Shown piece after piece: positions 15,236 through 22,688 of a stretch of DNA of 33,025 nucleotides. The number at the start of each line of letters is the position of its first letter. The first letter of the stretch is position 1. Both the position numbers and the translations under genes were made by a program. The DNA is from Chloroflexota bacterium (lineage in GTDB: Bacteria > Chloroflexota > Dehalococcoidia > SM23-28-2 > RBG-16-64-32), in the NCBI GenBank assembly GCA_005880075.1, contig VBJT01000122.1, positions 1 to 33,025 on the forward strand. The letters are read 5' to 3'. Under the pieces are notes generated by a model. The model had not been told where the DNA came from and did no database searches. It was given only the letters and a program-made list of their open reading frames with translations.

Positions 15236-16508
15236 GACGCCAACCGTGATCGCCCAGGCAACCATTCTCGACGACCTGAGTGCCATCGTGGGCGGCGAGC
15301 ACGCTTACCCAGCGGACGAATCGCAGAGGTTCGTGGTCGATGGCATGACCCCGCGGGCTGTAGTCGAGCCGGGCAGTTATGAAGAGGTCGCAGGCGTCAT
15401 GCGCTACGCAAGCGAGCAAGGGCTGGCCGCCATCCCGCTCGGCGGCGGGACTAAACGGCACATCGGCAACCTGCCCTCGCGCTACGATTTGGCATTGAGC
15501 CTCTCGCACATCCACCAGATCATCGAGCATGAGCCGGCCGATCTGACCGTGACCTGCCAAGCGGGGATTAGCGTTGCCGAGCTGGACCGGCGCCTTCGCG
15601 TCCACGGCCAAAGAGTGCCCTTCGATGTCTCGCACGGGCAGCAGGCGTCGGTCGGCGGGGTTCTTGCGGCGAACACTAATGGCCCATCACGTCCCGCTTA
15701 CGGCGCGCTCCGCGACTTTACAATCGGAATACGAATGGTCACGGGAGATGGTCGAATCACCCGCGCCGGCGGCAAAGTCGTTAAAAATGTCGCTGGCTTC
15801 GATTTGTGCAAGCTGTACATCGGGTCGCTGGGCACGCTTGGCGTGATCGTCGAGGCAACCTTCAAGGTAATGCCGGTCGCCCGACTTGAGCGAAGCGTCC
15901 TACTCTCCCTAGACACGCCCGGCGGTGCCTGCGCGCTCTCTGCGGAGTTGCATCGGCGCGGCCTCGCGCTGAGTCATGTCCAGCTTTCGGGCAGAGGAGA
16001 CGCAACGGGATACAGCTGGCTCCTTGAGACAAGGCTCGCGGGCAGCGAAGGAGCGGTCGAGCGCTCAGAGAACGAAGTCGTGGGCCTCGCGCCTGGTTCG
16101 CACGCGCAGCCTGCAGGCTCAGACGTAAGCTCGACTGATCGATTTAGCGGCGAGCATTTCGACGACAGTTCGCTCCTTTGCCGGTTCAGTACTCTCCCAT
16201 CGCGGCTCGCAGCATTCATCGGCGCCGTTCAGCGCCTGGAATCGCCGGACATTTTGGCCGAGCCGGCGACCGGCATCCTTCGCGTATCTTGGCATGAGAT
16301 CGACGGAGCCACGGTCTTAGAACGCGCCCGCCAGATCGCCGCAAGTCACTCGGCCACAGCGGTCGTCGAGCGTTGTCCACCCGAGCTCAAGCAACATATC
16401 GACGTCTTCGGCGACCCGCCGCCCGCTTTCCAGCTCATGCGGAGCGTCAAGCAGCAGTTCGACCCGAAAGGCATTCTCAGCCCGGGGCGCTTCGTGGGGA
16501 GGCTCTGA
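15222..16508 (+). CDS. glcE: Glycolate oxidase subunit GlcE (FAD-binding)
   Basis: A second, smaller FAD-binding PCMH-type subunit of glycolate oxidase. The FAD domain shows MTPRAVVEPGSYEEVAGVM, LAAIPLGGGTKRHIGNLP, DLTVTCQAGISVAELDRRL, PFDVSHGQQASVGGVLAANT and GGKVVKNVAGFDLCKLYIGS then LGTLGVIVEATFKV, all usual for GlcE. The C terminus ends FDPKGILSPGRFVG. Three starts are possible: TTG 15213, ATG 15222 (AGGG about nine bases upstream) and GTG 15246 (AGGA eight bases upstream, after the glcD stop). I chose 15222, with moderate confidence. The stop is directly followed by glcF. Confidence 0.92.
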   Translation: MPSSRTPTVIAQATILDDLSAIVGGEHAYPADESQRFVVDGMTPRAVVEPGSYEEVAGVMRYASEQGLAAIPLGGGTKRHIGNLPSRYDLALSLSHIHQIIEHEPADLTVTCQAGISVAELDRRLRVHGQRVPFDVSHGQQASVGGVLAANTNGPSRPAYGALRDFTIGIRMVTGDGRITRAGGKVVKNVAGFDLCKLYIGSLGTLGVIVEATFKVMPVARLERSVLLSLDTPGGACALSAELHRRGLALSHVQLSGRGDATGYSWLLETRLAGSEGAVERSENEVVGLAPGSHAQPAGSDVSSTDRFSGEHFDDSSLLCRFSTLPSRLAAFIGAVQRLESPDILAEPATGILRVSWHEIDGATVLERARQIAASHSATAVVERCPPELKQHIDVFGDPPPAFQLMRSVKQQFDPKGILSPGRFVGRL

Positions 16509-17792
16509 TTGGGTAAACAACCGGCGTTTACCAAACGGTTCGCTCCGTCCGAAGCCGACCTCGCCCAGTGCGTGCGTTGCGGCCTCTGCCTGCAACACTG
16601 CCCGACGTACGTGGCAACGGGCCTTGAGGCCGAGTCACCACGCGGACGGCTGTATCTGATCAAGGCGATGTCCGAGGGCCTGATCGAGCCGACGGTGAAC
16701 GTCACCGGCCACATGGACAGGTGCCTCCAGTGCCGAAACTGCGAGGCGGTCTGCCCTTCCGGCGTGCCCTACGGGCGCATCATGGAACATGGCCGAGCGC
16801 ACGTCCTTCACACCGGCCGCGCGCCGTTCGCCTGGCGCCTGCGGGCGCTCTTCCTGCGCGAGGTAATCGCGCGGCCAGGCCGCCTCGCGCTCCTCGCCTC
16901 GGCCTTACGCGTATACCGCGCGTCCGGGCTGCGGGCGCTCGCCGAGCGAACGCCGATGCTGCGTGACCGCGTCGCCCTGGCGCCGACTATTGCCGGGAAG
17001 GAGTTCAAGCGCCGCGGGGTTCTCGCCCGGCCGAAGGGCGCGACGAAGTATCGCGTCGCGCTACTAACCGGGTGCATCATGCCCCTGGCTTACGGCCGGG
17101 TGCATGCCGCAACTGTCAGGGTGCTCGCCCGCAACGGCTGCGAAGTGATCGCTCCGGCGACGCAGGTATGCTGCGGGGCGCTGCACGGCCACAACGGCGA
17201 TCTTCCCACCGCGATCGAGCTCGCGCGCCGCAACATCGATGCCTTTCTGGCGGAGGATTTCGACGCCGTTATCGTGAACTCAGCCGGCTGTGGATCAGCG
17301 ATCAAGGAGTACGGCCAGTTGCTTGCGGAGGACGGCGAGTACCTCGACCGCGCTCGGCTCCTCGCTTCGAGGGTAAGGGATGTGACCGAGTTCCTCGCCT
17401 CGCTGCCGTTTGAACCGCCCAAGCGGCTGTTGGACGCGCGCGTCACATACCAGGACTCCTGCCATCTGGGCCATGCGCAGCGAATTACGCGGGCGCCGCG
17501 CGAGATCATCGCCTCGATTCCCGGCGTTCGCTTCATCGAGTTGCCGCATGGCGACCGATGTTGCGGCAGCGCCGGTGTCTATGGGCTAACTCAGGGAGAT
17601 ATGTCGCTCCGCTTACTTGATGAGAAGATGCGATATATCAGGGAGACCGGCGCGGACGTCATCGCAACCGCGAACCCGGGCTGCATGACGCAGCTGGAAG
17701 CGGGCCTGCGGCGTCACGGCGTGAACGGACGCGTCGTTCACGTCATCGAGCTGCTAGACGAGTCATACCGGCGCGCCACCGCGCACGTTTAG
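16509..17792 (+). CDS. glcF: Glycolate oxidase iron-sulfur subunit GlcF
   Basis: A 427-residue protein with two 4Fe-4S clusters and two CCG domains. Ferredoxin motifs are CVRCGLCLQHCP (Cys21, 24, 27, 31) and CLQCRNCEAVCPSG. The CCG motifs are LLTGCIMPLAYG with QVCCGALHGHNGD, and YQDSCHLGHAQRI with GDRCCGSAGVYG. The family passes electrons from the flavin subunits to the membrane quinone pool. TTG 16509 follows the glcE TGA directly and has GGGGAGG seven bases upstream, so it is translated as part of the operon. All cluster ligands are present. Confidence 0.95.
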   Translation: MGKQPAFTKRFAPSEADLAQCVRCGLCLQHCPTYVATGLEAESPRGRLYLIKAMSEGLIEPTVNVTGHMDRCLQCRNCEAVCPSGVPYGRIMEHGRAHVLHTGRAPFAWRLRALFLREVIARPGRLALLASALRVYRASGLRALAERTPMLRDRVALAPTIAGKEFKRRGVLARPKGATKYRVALLTGCIMPLAYGRVHAATVRVLARNGCEVIAPATQVCCGALHGHNGDLPTAIELARRNIDAFLAEDFDAVIVNSAGCGSAIKEYGQLLAEDGEYLDRARLLASRVRDVTEFLASLPFEPPKRLLDARVTYQDSCHLGHAQRITRAPREIIASIPGVRFIELPHGDRCCGSAGVYGLTQGDMSLRLLDEKMRYIRETGADVIATANPGCMTQLEAGLRRHGVNGRVVHVIELLDESYRRATAHV

Positions 17793-17828
17793 CAGACCTT
17801 TCCTTTACACCGAATTCACCGGGTGTTA

Positions 17829-17842
17829 ACCGCTTAAGCGGT
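17829..17842. repeat. 14-bp perfect palindrome after glcF
   Basis: ACCGCTTAAGCGGT is a perfect palindrome, flanked by two GTTAAC palindromes (17825-17830 overlapping it, and 17846-17851). It lies in the 198-base spacer between glcF and the sigma-factor gene. It has no T-run, so an operator is as likely as a terminator. TTGACC at 17895-17900 with TATGAG at 17916-17921 is a poor promoter candidate (15-base spacing). Confidence 0.4.
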
Positions 17843-17990
17843 CGCGTTAACCGTATTCGCGCACGGCCGATGCCATAATTCGCGATGAAGGACGTTGACC
17901 CGAAAGTTTCCGTGTTATGAGTCGCGCGAGAAACAGCACAGCTAAGTTCGAATATAGAAACGTGTAACAGGGTGGCCGGAGGGGCGTCTA

Positions 17991-18692
17991 TTGTTCATCC
18001 CAAGAGTTGAGGGTTCGCAAGAACCGTCAGTAGCCCGTGTCTTAGACACGGTGGATGACGAGGGCCGGAATATGACAACGATGCGCGTGGCGATGGCAGA
18101 AGCCTTGAAACAGCAACCGTCAGTCAAGGCCGAACAAGCGCAGACTGCGACCGAAGTGCCGCAGACGGAAGCCGGCACGAAGCCGGTGGAATTCACAGAC
18201 CTCTACCACCAGTACTTCCCCAAGGTCTTCGCCTACGTATACGGCCGGGTGCAAGACAAGGAAATCTCTCTCGATATCGTCTCGGACGTATTCGAGAAGG
18301 CATTCATCAAGATGCGGTCGTTACGCTCGCCGGACTCCTTCGGGTCATGGCTGTTCACGATCGCGCGGAATGAAGTTTCATCGCACTGGCGAAAGACAAA
18401 GCCCGCCGCCCGAGCTGCCCAGGAAGCCGCCTGGGAAACCGAGCTGCACTCGCAGCCGCGGGGCCCGGAAGAAACCGTGCTGCACAAAGAGAGGCTCGCC
18501 TCACTTTCGCAGCTCGTGCGCCAGTTGCCTCGGCGGGAGCAGGAAATCATCGCTCTGAAGTTCGATGCCGAGCTCACGAACCGTGAGATCGCGAATGTGC
18601 TGAGCACAAGCGAAGTGAACGTGCGGGTCACGGTCTTTCGCGCGCTGCGCAAGCTGCGGGAGCGCCTCCAGACCAGCGGCGACCGTACATGA
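17991..18692 (+). CDS. ECF-type RNA polymerase sigma factor
   Basis: A 233-residue sigma-70 family protein with region 2 at about 66-135 (FTDLYHQYFPKVFAYVYGRV, DIVSDVFEKAFIKMRSL, SFGSWLFTIARNEVSSHWRK) and region 4 at about 172-228 (LVRQLPRREQEIIALKFDAE, LTNREIANVLSTSEVNVRV, FRALRKLRERL). Regions 1 and 3 are absent, as in extracytoplasmic-function factors. The first 60 residues are extra and low-complexity. TTG 17991 has GGAGGGG about six bases upstream. ATG 18072 after GAGGG is an alternative giving a more typical length. The next gene overlaps as ATGA and probably encodes its regulator. Confidence 0.9.
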   Translation: MFIPRVEGSQEPSVARVLDTVDDEGRNMTTMRVAMAEALKQQPSVKAEQAQTATEVPQTEAGTKPVEFTDLYHQYFPKVFAYVYGRVQDKEISLDIVSDVFEKAFIKMRSLRSPDSFGSWLFTIARNEVSSHWRKTKPAARAAQEAAWETELHSQPRGPEETVLHKERLASLSQLVRQLPRREQEIIALKFDAELTNREIANVLSTSEVNVRVTVFRALRKLRERLQTSGDRT

Positions 18693-19939
18693 ACGAAGAG
18701 GAGCGGGCCGAATGGCTGGCCCGCGCCATCGACGATCTGCTTAACAAGGATCGTTCACGCCCCCAAGAACCCGCACCACCAAAATTCGAGCGACAGGAAC
18801 TCAACGCGCTGCTGCGCATCGCGAACGCGCGCGCTGAGCAGGGCGATGCGTCGATACAGACGGGCGTCCAGTACGAAGGCGCGGTCTGGCGACGAGTCCT
18901 CGAACGGCTGGACAGGCGCCGCACTTCGCGCGAGGTCCGGCCCCTCGACGCCAGCGAGCCGGCAAACCCGGAAGAAGCGATGGCTGCGAGGGCTCTCGAG
19001 GAAATGGAAATCGATGAGCTACGGGAAATCGCCCGCCTGCGCAGGATGATGGCCGAGCGGGCCGCCTCGATCGGAGAGTCGCAGCGGGACCGTGTCTGGG
19101 AGAGAGTTCAGTCACGTATTCAGGCGCAGCCCCGGAAGAGATGGCCGTTTACATTCTTTGTCCCGAGGACAAACAAGGCGCCTCTAGCCGGGGGCACGGA
19201 TGATCGCGCCGCTTCGGCAAGCCATTCGCTTCGTGAAGGGGAAAGGCGAGCGGCAGAGCGAAGCACGGAAGGTGCATACGCGGAAGAGGCCCATCCCGGC
19301 TTGGCCGGCGGCTGGCAGAAGACGGCAGCCGCGGCTGCGCTGGTCGTGTTGATCGCTGTCGCCCTTGCGCCCTTGCCGGTGACCGGCTTCGCCGAGCATC
19401 CCATTGCAGGCGTCCTGCGTTCCATCGGCGAGCACCTCGGCGTCAGAGAAGCCGGCGCGCCTCCCGCACCGCCACCCGTCACAGCCGTGGTCCGGGGCAG
19501 CGAGATTACGGCCGCCGAAGCGTCGGACCGGCTGGGCGTGCGGGTGGGAGTCCCGGTCACGCCCCCGTCGGGATTCGAGCTGACGTCGGCACGGTTCTTC
19601 GACCAGGCGCTCACTGCGGACGAGGGCGGTACATACGCGCTCACGTATTCGCGGGCAGGTGGATCGAGCGTGGTCATCTACCAGGAACGCGCGTCCGGAA
19701 AAGAGTTGAGCGTTGAGGGCGGCTCCGCGACTGACGTTGCTCTTTCGGACGGGACCGCGGGGACGTACGTCGAGGGGATGTGGCAGCCGGTGGACGGCAA
19801 GCTGGTCTGGAGCGCGGGCGGCGCGCAGACTCTCGTCTTCGAGCGCGGCGGGCTGCGGACGACAATCCAGTACACGGGCCCGCAGGCCGAAGCGCCCTCG
19901 CTGTTCGCGCTCGCGGACAGCATGTCATCCGCCCCCTGA
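18689..19939 (+). CDS. Single-pass membrane protein, probable anti-sigma factor
   Basis: A 416-residue protein that starts within the sigma-factor stop (ATGA), so it is translationally coupled to it. The cytoplasmic N-terminal part (1-210) is highly charged and helical. One membrane segment lies at about 213-232 (AAAAALVVLIAVALAPLPV). The external C-terminal part has beta-rich sequence such as RLGVRVGVPVTPPSGFELTS, TYALTYSRAGGSSVVIYQE and LVWSAGGAQTLVFERGGLRT, resembling DUF4367-type domains found on sigma-regulatory membrane proteins. No canonical zinc anti-sigma motif (H-x3-C-x2-C) is visible. The regulatory role is inferred from position and topology. Confidence 0.7.
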   Translation: MNEEERAEWLARAIDDLLNKDRSRPQEPAPPKFERQELNALLRIANARAEQGDASIQTGVQYEGAVWRRVLERLDRRRTSREVRPLDASEPANPEEAMAARALEEMEIDELREIARLRRMMAERAASIGESQRDRVWERVQSRIQAQPRKRWPFTFFVPRTNKAPLAGGTDDRAASASHSLREGERRAAERSTEGAYAEEAHPGLAGGWQKTAAAAALVVLIAVALAPLPVTGFAEHPIAGVLRSIGEHLGVREAGAPPAPPPVTAVVRGSEITAAEASDRLGVRVGVPVTPPSGFELTSARFFDQALTADEGGTYALTYSRAGGSSVVIYQERASGKELSVEGGSATDVALSDGTAGTYVEGMWQPVDGKLVWSAGGAQTLVFERGGLRTTIQYTGPQAEAPSLFALADSMSSAP

Positions 19940-19976
19940 AAGCCGAAGCCCCTCCACAGCACTCCTTTACTCTGGC

Positions 19977-19982
19977 TACAAT
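19977..19982 (+). promoter_or_regulatory. -10 candidate (TACAAT) for the small exported protein
   Basis: TACAAT within GGCTACAATTAAAG lies 11 bases before GGAGG (19993-19997). It would start a transcript just ahead of that ribosome site. No convincing -35 element was found. Confidence 0.35.
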
Positions 19983-20003
19983 TAAAGCGACCGGAGGCTC
20001 GCC

Positions 20004-20468
20004 ATCAGAAAGCTACCCAGATTCTCAGGCCGTGTTACATTCGGCGCCCTTGCCCTGTCGGCCCTGATAATTACTGGCTTTCTGCTGCTATCCGGCTGGC
20101 TTAGCTCTGACGATAACTCAGGGGATCGGACGGCTGAGGCAGACGCCACGGGCCGAGTTCCTATGGTCGAGCCGGAAGGTACGGTACTGCCGGAAGTCAT
20201 GCCGACGTCGCCACCGCACATTATCATTAAGGGCCAGCAGGTGATGCTAGCGCCGGGGATGAGGTACTGGCGTTCGAGTCCAGAGGTGGACCCGGCCCCA
20301 CCATCGCCAATCCCCGAGCGCTGGATGGTGACGTATGACTCGGATCTCACCACGCTCGGAGACTCCTGGATTACATTCGATCTCGACTACAACCTACTGG
20401 CGAGCCATATACGCCCTGAGGATCAAGACGAATTCCAGCCGATTCTCGACGCGCTCGCGGCGCCGTAA
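20004..20468 (+). CDS. Small exported protein with apparent ATC start
   Basis: The frame is open well upstream of the first ATG (20163). It encodes IRKLPRFSGRVTFGALAL, then SALIITGFLLLSGWL, a clear signal anchor, followed by an acidic exported part with PHIIIKGQQVMLAPGMRYW and GDSWITFDLDYNLLASHI, ending LDALAAP. A GGAGG lies six bases before ATC 20004, the position where ATG should be. Starting there gives 154 residues with a textbook N terminus (R-K then hydrophobic core), whereas starting at 20163 gives 101 residues and loses the export signal. Either ATC is the start or one base is misread. Family and function unknown. It follows the sigma/anti-sigma pair on the same strand. Confidence 0.6.
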   Translation: MRKLPRFSGRVTFGALALSALIITGFLLLSGWLSSDDNSGDRTAEADATGRVPMVEPEGTVLPEVMPTSPPHIIIKGQQVMLAPGMRYWRSSPEVDPAPPSPIPERWMVTYDSDLTTLGDSWITFDLDYNLLASHIRPEDQDEFQPILDALAAP

Positions 20469-20544
20469 GCGCGTGCTCGATGTGGGTCGCAGGGGTAGCG
20501 TGGAGGCCTGAAAGGTGCGCCGCACAGGTGTCGCCGGACGGGGG

Positions 20545-20724
20545 TTATTCGATGTCTTCACGCGCGCGGCGTTCGCGCATCATCTCGTAGAGGAGGTTCT
20601 CTACAATCATGAGGAGGAGGAGGACCTGGCGCTGCTGGCGGCGGGACATGCGCCCCAGCATCTGGAGTAGTTCAGGGTCAATCTTTTCGGCGAGAGCGAG
20701 GCGGTCGTCCGGCAGGTCGGCCAT
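20545..20724 (-). CDS. 59-residue HTH-less protein matching the C-terminal tail of the upstream XRE regulators
   Basis: This short ORF reads MADLPDDRLALAEKIDPELL, QMLGRMSRRQQRQVLLLLMI, VENLLYEMMRERRAREDIE. Residues 15-46 align with the C-terminal tails of both preceding XRE proteins. DPELLQMLGRMSRRQQRQVL here matches DAGLLGYLGKMPRDRQRRLL and DPDLLSFLARIPREQQARLL there, but there is no helix-turn-helix. Its ATG overlaps the stop of the upstream XRE gene (TAATG), so it should be translationally coupled. The shared tail is amphipathic and probably an oligomerisation surface. A protein made only of that surface could bind the regulators and modulate them, as SinI does SinR. That role is inference, with no homology to SinI claimed. 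Confidence 0.7.
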   Translation of the reverse strand: MADLPDDRLALAEKIDPELLQMLGRMSRRQQRQVLLLLMIVENLLYEMMRERRAREDIE

Positions 20725-21206
20725 TAGCGACGGGCCCGCCTGAGCTCCGGATGTCCCTTCGAGACGGTCGTTACCGGCGAACGCTTCAGGGCGAGCGGGC
20801 CGGTGGTCACGCCGTCCGGGGTCGCCCAGTCAGGCCCGTTGGCGGTTACGGAGTAGCCGTTGAGCACTTGCTCCATACCCTGGAGGATGAGGAGCAAGCG
20901 GCGCTGGCGGTCCCGCGGCATTTTGCCGAGATAGCCAAGCAGGCCGGCATCTACCGTCGATTCGTAGTCCTGGTAGACCTGGCGGAGCATGCGCACGGTC
21001 GGATAGCCCGCAGCTTCGAAGAGCTCATCGGGATCGATCTGCATCGCCTGAGCGACGCGCAGCAAGACAGCCGCCGAGGGGTTCTTCACCTCGCCGTTTT
21101 CGAGTTGCGAGAGGTAGCCCTGGCTCACCGAGGAGCCGCTGGCGAGCTGTCCCTGGGTGAGACCGAGCTCATCGCGTATTTGCCTGATCCTGTCTCCTAA
21201 TCGCAT
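20724..21206 (-). CDS. SinR-like XRE-family regulator 2
   Basis: A 160-residue regulator. The N-terminal helix-turn-helix (about 3-60) reads LGDRIRQIRDELGLTQGQLA, VSQGYLSQLENGEVKNPSAA, LLRVAQAMQIDPDELFEAAG. The tail at 85-116 (VDAGLLGYLGKMPRDRQRRL) is shared with the neighbouring regulator and mini-protein. About 44 residues of unstructured sequence follow. ATG 21206 is chosen because GGAG lies seven bases upstream. A TTG at 21236 extends the frame without family sequence. It sits between the first XRE gene and the mini-protein at the end of the Tad operon. Confidence 0.85.
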   Translation of the reverse strand: MRLGDRIRQIRDELGLTQGQLASGSSVSQGYLSQLENGEVKNPSAAVLLRVAQAMQIDPDELFEAAGYPTVRMLRQVYQDYESTVDAGLLGYLGKMPRDRQRRLLLILQGMEQVLNGYSVTANGPDWATPDGVTTGPLALKRSPVTTVSKGHPELRRARR

Positions 21207-21317
21207 CTTGTCGCTCCGCCTAACTGAGAGTCGCAAAAATTGTCGATGCTCCTCGCCAGCTTGTCAATAATTCCTCTTGCCGCTGCCCCGAATCGATGGA
21301 CGGGGATCGGGTGCTCC

Positions 21318-21698
21318 CTAACTAGCGCTGGGCCTGGCGGCCGCTGTGGCTCCGCGCTCCATCCCCTTGAACAGCTTGAGCAGGCGTGCCTGCTGCTCTC
21401 TCGGAATTCGCGCCAGAAACGATAAGAGATCAGGGTCGACAGAGACCTCGTAGCGGCCCGCGTTCCCCTCCTCCTGCCCGATCTCCGCGTAGCCGGCCGC
21501 TTGCATGAGAACGCGGGGGTCGATATGGAGCGAGCGGGCCAGCCGAAAGATGACGGCCGCGCTCGGGTTCTGGACATCGTCGTTCTCGAGCTGCGATAGG
21601 TAGCCCTGGCTGAGCTCCGCCTGGGCAGCAAGCTGCGCCTGGCTCATACTGAGCTCGTCCCGAAGACCCCGGATTTTCTTTCCCAGCGACACCCGCAT
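21318..21698 (-). CDS. SinR-like XRE-family regulator 1
   Basis: A 126-residue regulator with an N-terminal XRE helix-turn-helix (about 5-60: IRGLRDELSMSQAQLAAQAE, LSQGYLSQLENDDVQNPSAA, IFRLARSLHIDP) and the conserved tail at 87-114 (VDPDLLSFLARIPREQQARL). It starts seven bases after the tadC stop, in the same direction, so it is very likely cotranscribed with the pilus genes. AAGGAG lies only two bases from ATG 21698 but eight from GTG 21692, so the GTG may be the real start. A spacer of 111 bases separates it from the second regulator. Confidence 0.85.
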   Translation of the reverse strand: MRVSLGKKIRGLRDELSMSQAQLAAQAELSQGYLSQLENDDVQNPSAAVIFRLARSLHIDPRVLMQAAGYAEIGQEEGNAGRYEVSVDPDLLSFLARIPREQQARLLKLFKGMERGATAAARPSAS

Positions 21699-21704
21699 AT
21701 CTCC

Positions 21705-22589
21705 TTACGAGAGGGACTGAGCGATGCGGATGGCAGCCGGCCCGAGAATAACGAGCAGGAAAGCCGGGAAAATGAACAGCACGAGCGGGAAAAGCATCTT
21801 GATCGGCGCCTCGTGGGCAGACTTCTCGGCCCGCTGCCGGCGCTTGGTACGAAGCTGATCAGACTGCACGCGAAGCACCTGCGCGATGCCGACACCAAGC
21901 TGCTCGGCCTGAATGATCGAGGTGATGAACGTGGTGAGCTCCTCAACACCAATGCGCTGTTCCAGTTCGGTCATCGCCTCCCTACGCATCTTACCCATCG
22001 CGACGTCGCGCAACATGCGAGAAACAACGCGGGCGAGAGCGGCGTCCAGACCGAGGCCGGCCTCCACACAGGTGGTGATCAGGTCCATCGCGTCGGGCAT
22101 GGCCCGGATCACCAGCTTCTGACGGGCCTTTACTTTGCCCTTGAGCCAGATGCGCGGGAACACGAAGCCAAGGGCCGCGAACATTACAACAAAGAGCAGT
22201 TTCTGAATGAGCAGGCTGCCGGGAAGGACGACGAAGAAGACGAGGCCCAGTCCGGTAAACGTTGAGAAGAGTACCCCCCAGAAAGTGAGATACGTTTGAA
22301 GGGTCATAGGATGGCCCGCCATCATCAGCTGTTTCTGTATGTCGGACAAGACCGAAGCTGGAAGCACCGAACTGATGGTGCGGGAGAACCCTTCGATGGT
22401 CGGCCTGAGTACTCGCTCGCCGAAGGGAAGTTCCAGGTTTACCTCATCCTCTTCCATAGAGACCGCGCGAGTGCGAAAGTCCTGAATTCGGGATTCCATG
22501 CTGGTGCCGCGCTTAGCGCCGCCGAACATGGCGTAGACGATGGACATTATCGCCCCAAAGACAGATACAGCTGCGAATGCGATGATCAT
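21705..22589 (-). CDS. tadC: Tad pilus platform protein TadC
   Basis: A 294-residue inner-membrane platform protein of the GspF/TadC family. Membrane segments lie near residues 3-20, about 103-147 and at the C terminus (IKMLFPLVLFIFPAFLLVIL). Diagnostic sequence includes RAMPDAMDLITTCVEAGLGL, IGVEELTTFITSIIQAEQLG and RVQSDQLRTKRRQRAEKSAH. The segment LDAALARVVSRMLRDVAMGK seems shorter than in typical TadC, where a dozen or more residues normally separate the two halves. An in-frame internal loss near 22015-22030 is possible. TTAGGAG six bases before ATG 22589 sets the start, just after the tadB region. Confidence 0.88.
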   Translation of the reverse strand: MIIAFAAVSVFGAIMSIVYAMFGGAKRGTSMESRIQDFRTRAVSMEEDEVNLELPFGERVLRPTIEGFSRTISSVLPASVLSDIQKQLMMAGHPMTLQTYLTFWGVLFSTFTGLGLVFFVVLPGSLLIQKLLFVVMFAALGFVFPRIWLKGKVKARQKLVIRAMPDAMDLITTCVEAGLGLDAALARVVSRMLRDVAMGKMRREAMTELEQRIGVEELTTFITSIIQAEQLGVGIAQVLRVQSDQLRTKRRQRAEKSAHEAPIKMLFPLVLFIFPAFLLVILGPAAIRIAQSLS

Positions 22590-22598
22590 TTGTGGCTC

Positions 22599-22688
22599 CT
22601 AAATCTCAATCGCCATGATTCGCTTCATGGAGAAGTAGCCCATGAGCTGGAGGCCGATTGCCGCGACCAGCATGCCCTTGCCGATCGT
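22599..22688 (-). pseudogene. In-frame TadB C-terminal segment beyond a TAG codon
   Basis: Directly after the TAG at 22689-22691, and in the same frame, the sequence continues TIGKGMLVAAIGLQLMGYFS then MKRIMAIEI and a second TAG (22599-22601). This is the final membrane helix and basic tail expected of TadB. It indicates that the full protein would be 329 residues and that one codon has become, or been read as, an amber stop. Confidence 0.7.

Noticed and set aside
17872..17925. Sigma-70 promoter TTGACC/TATGAG for the ECF sigma gene
   Set aside because: Spacing of 15 bases is poor and the predicted transcript start is far from the gene; kept only as a remark.
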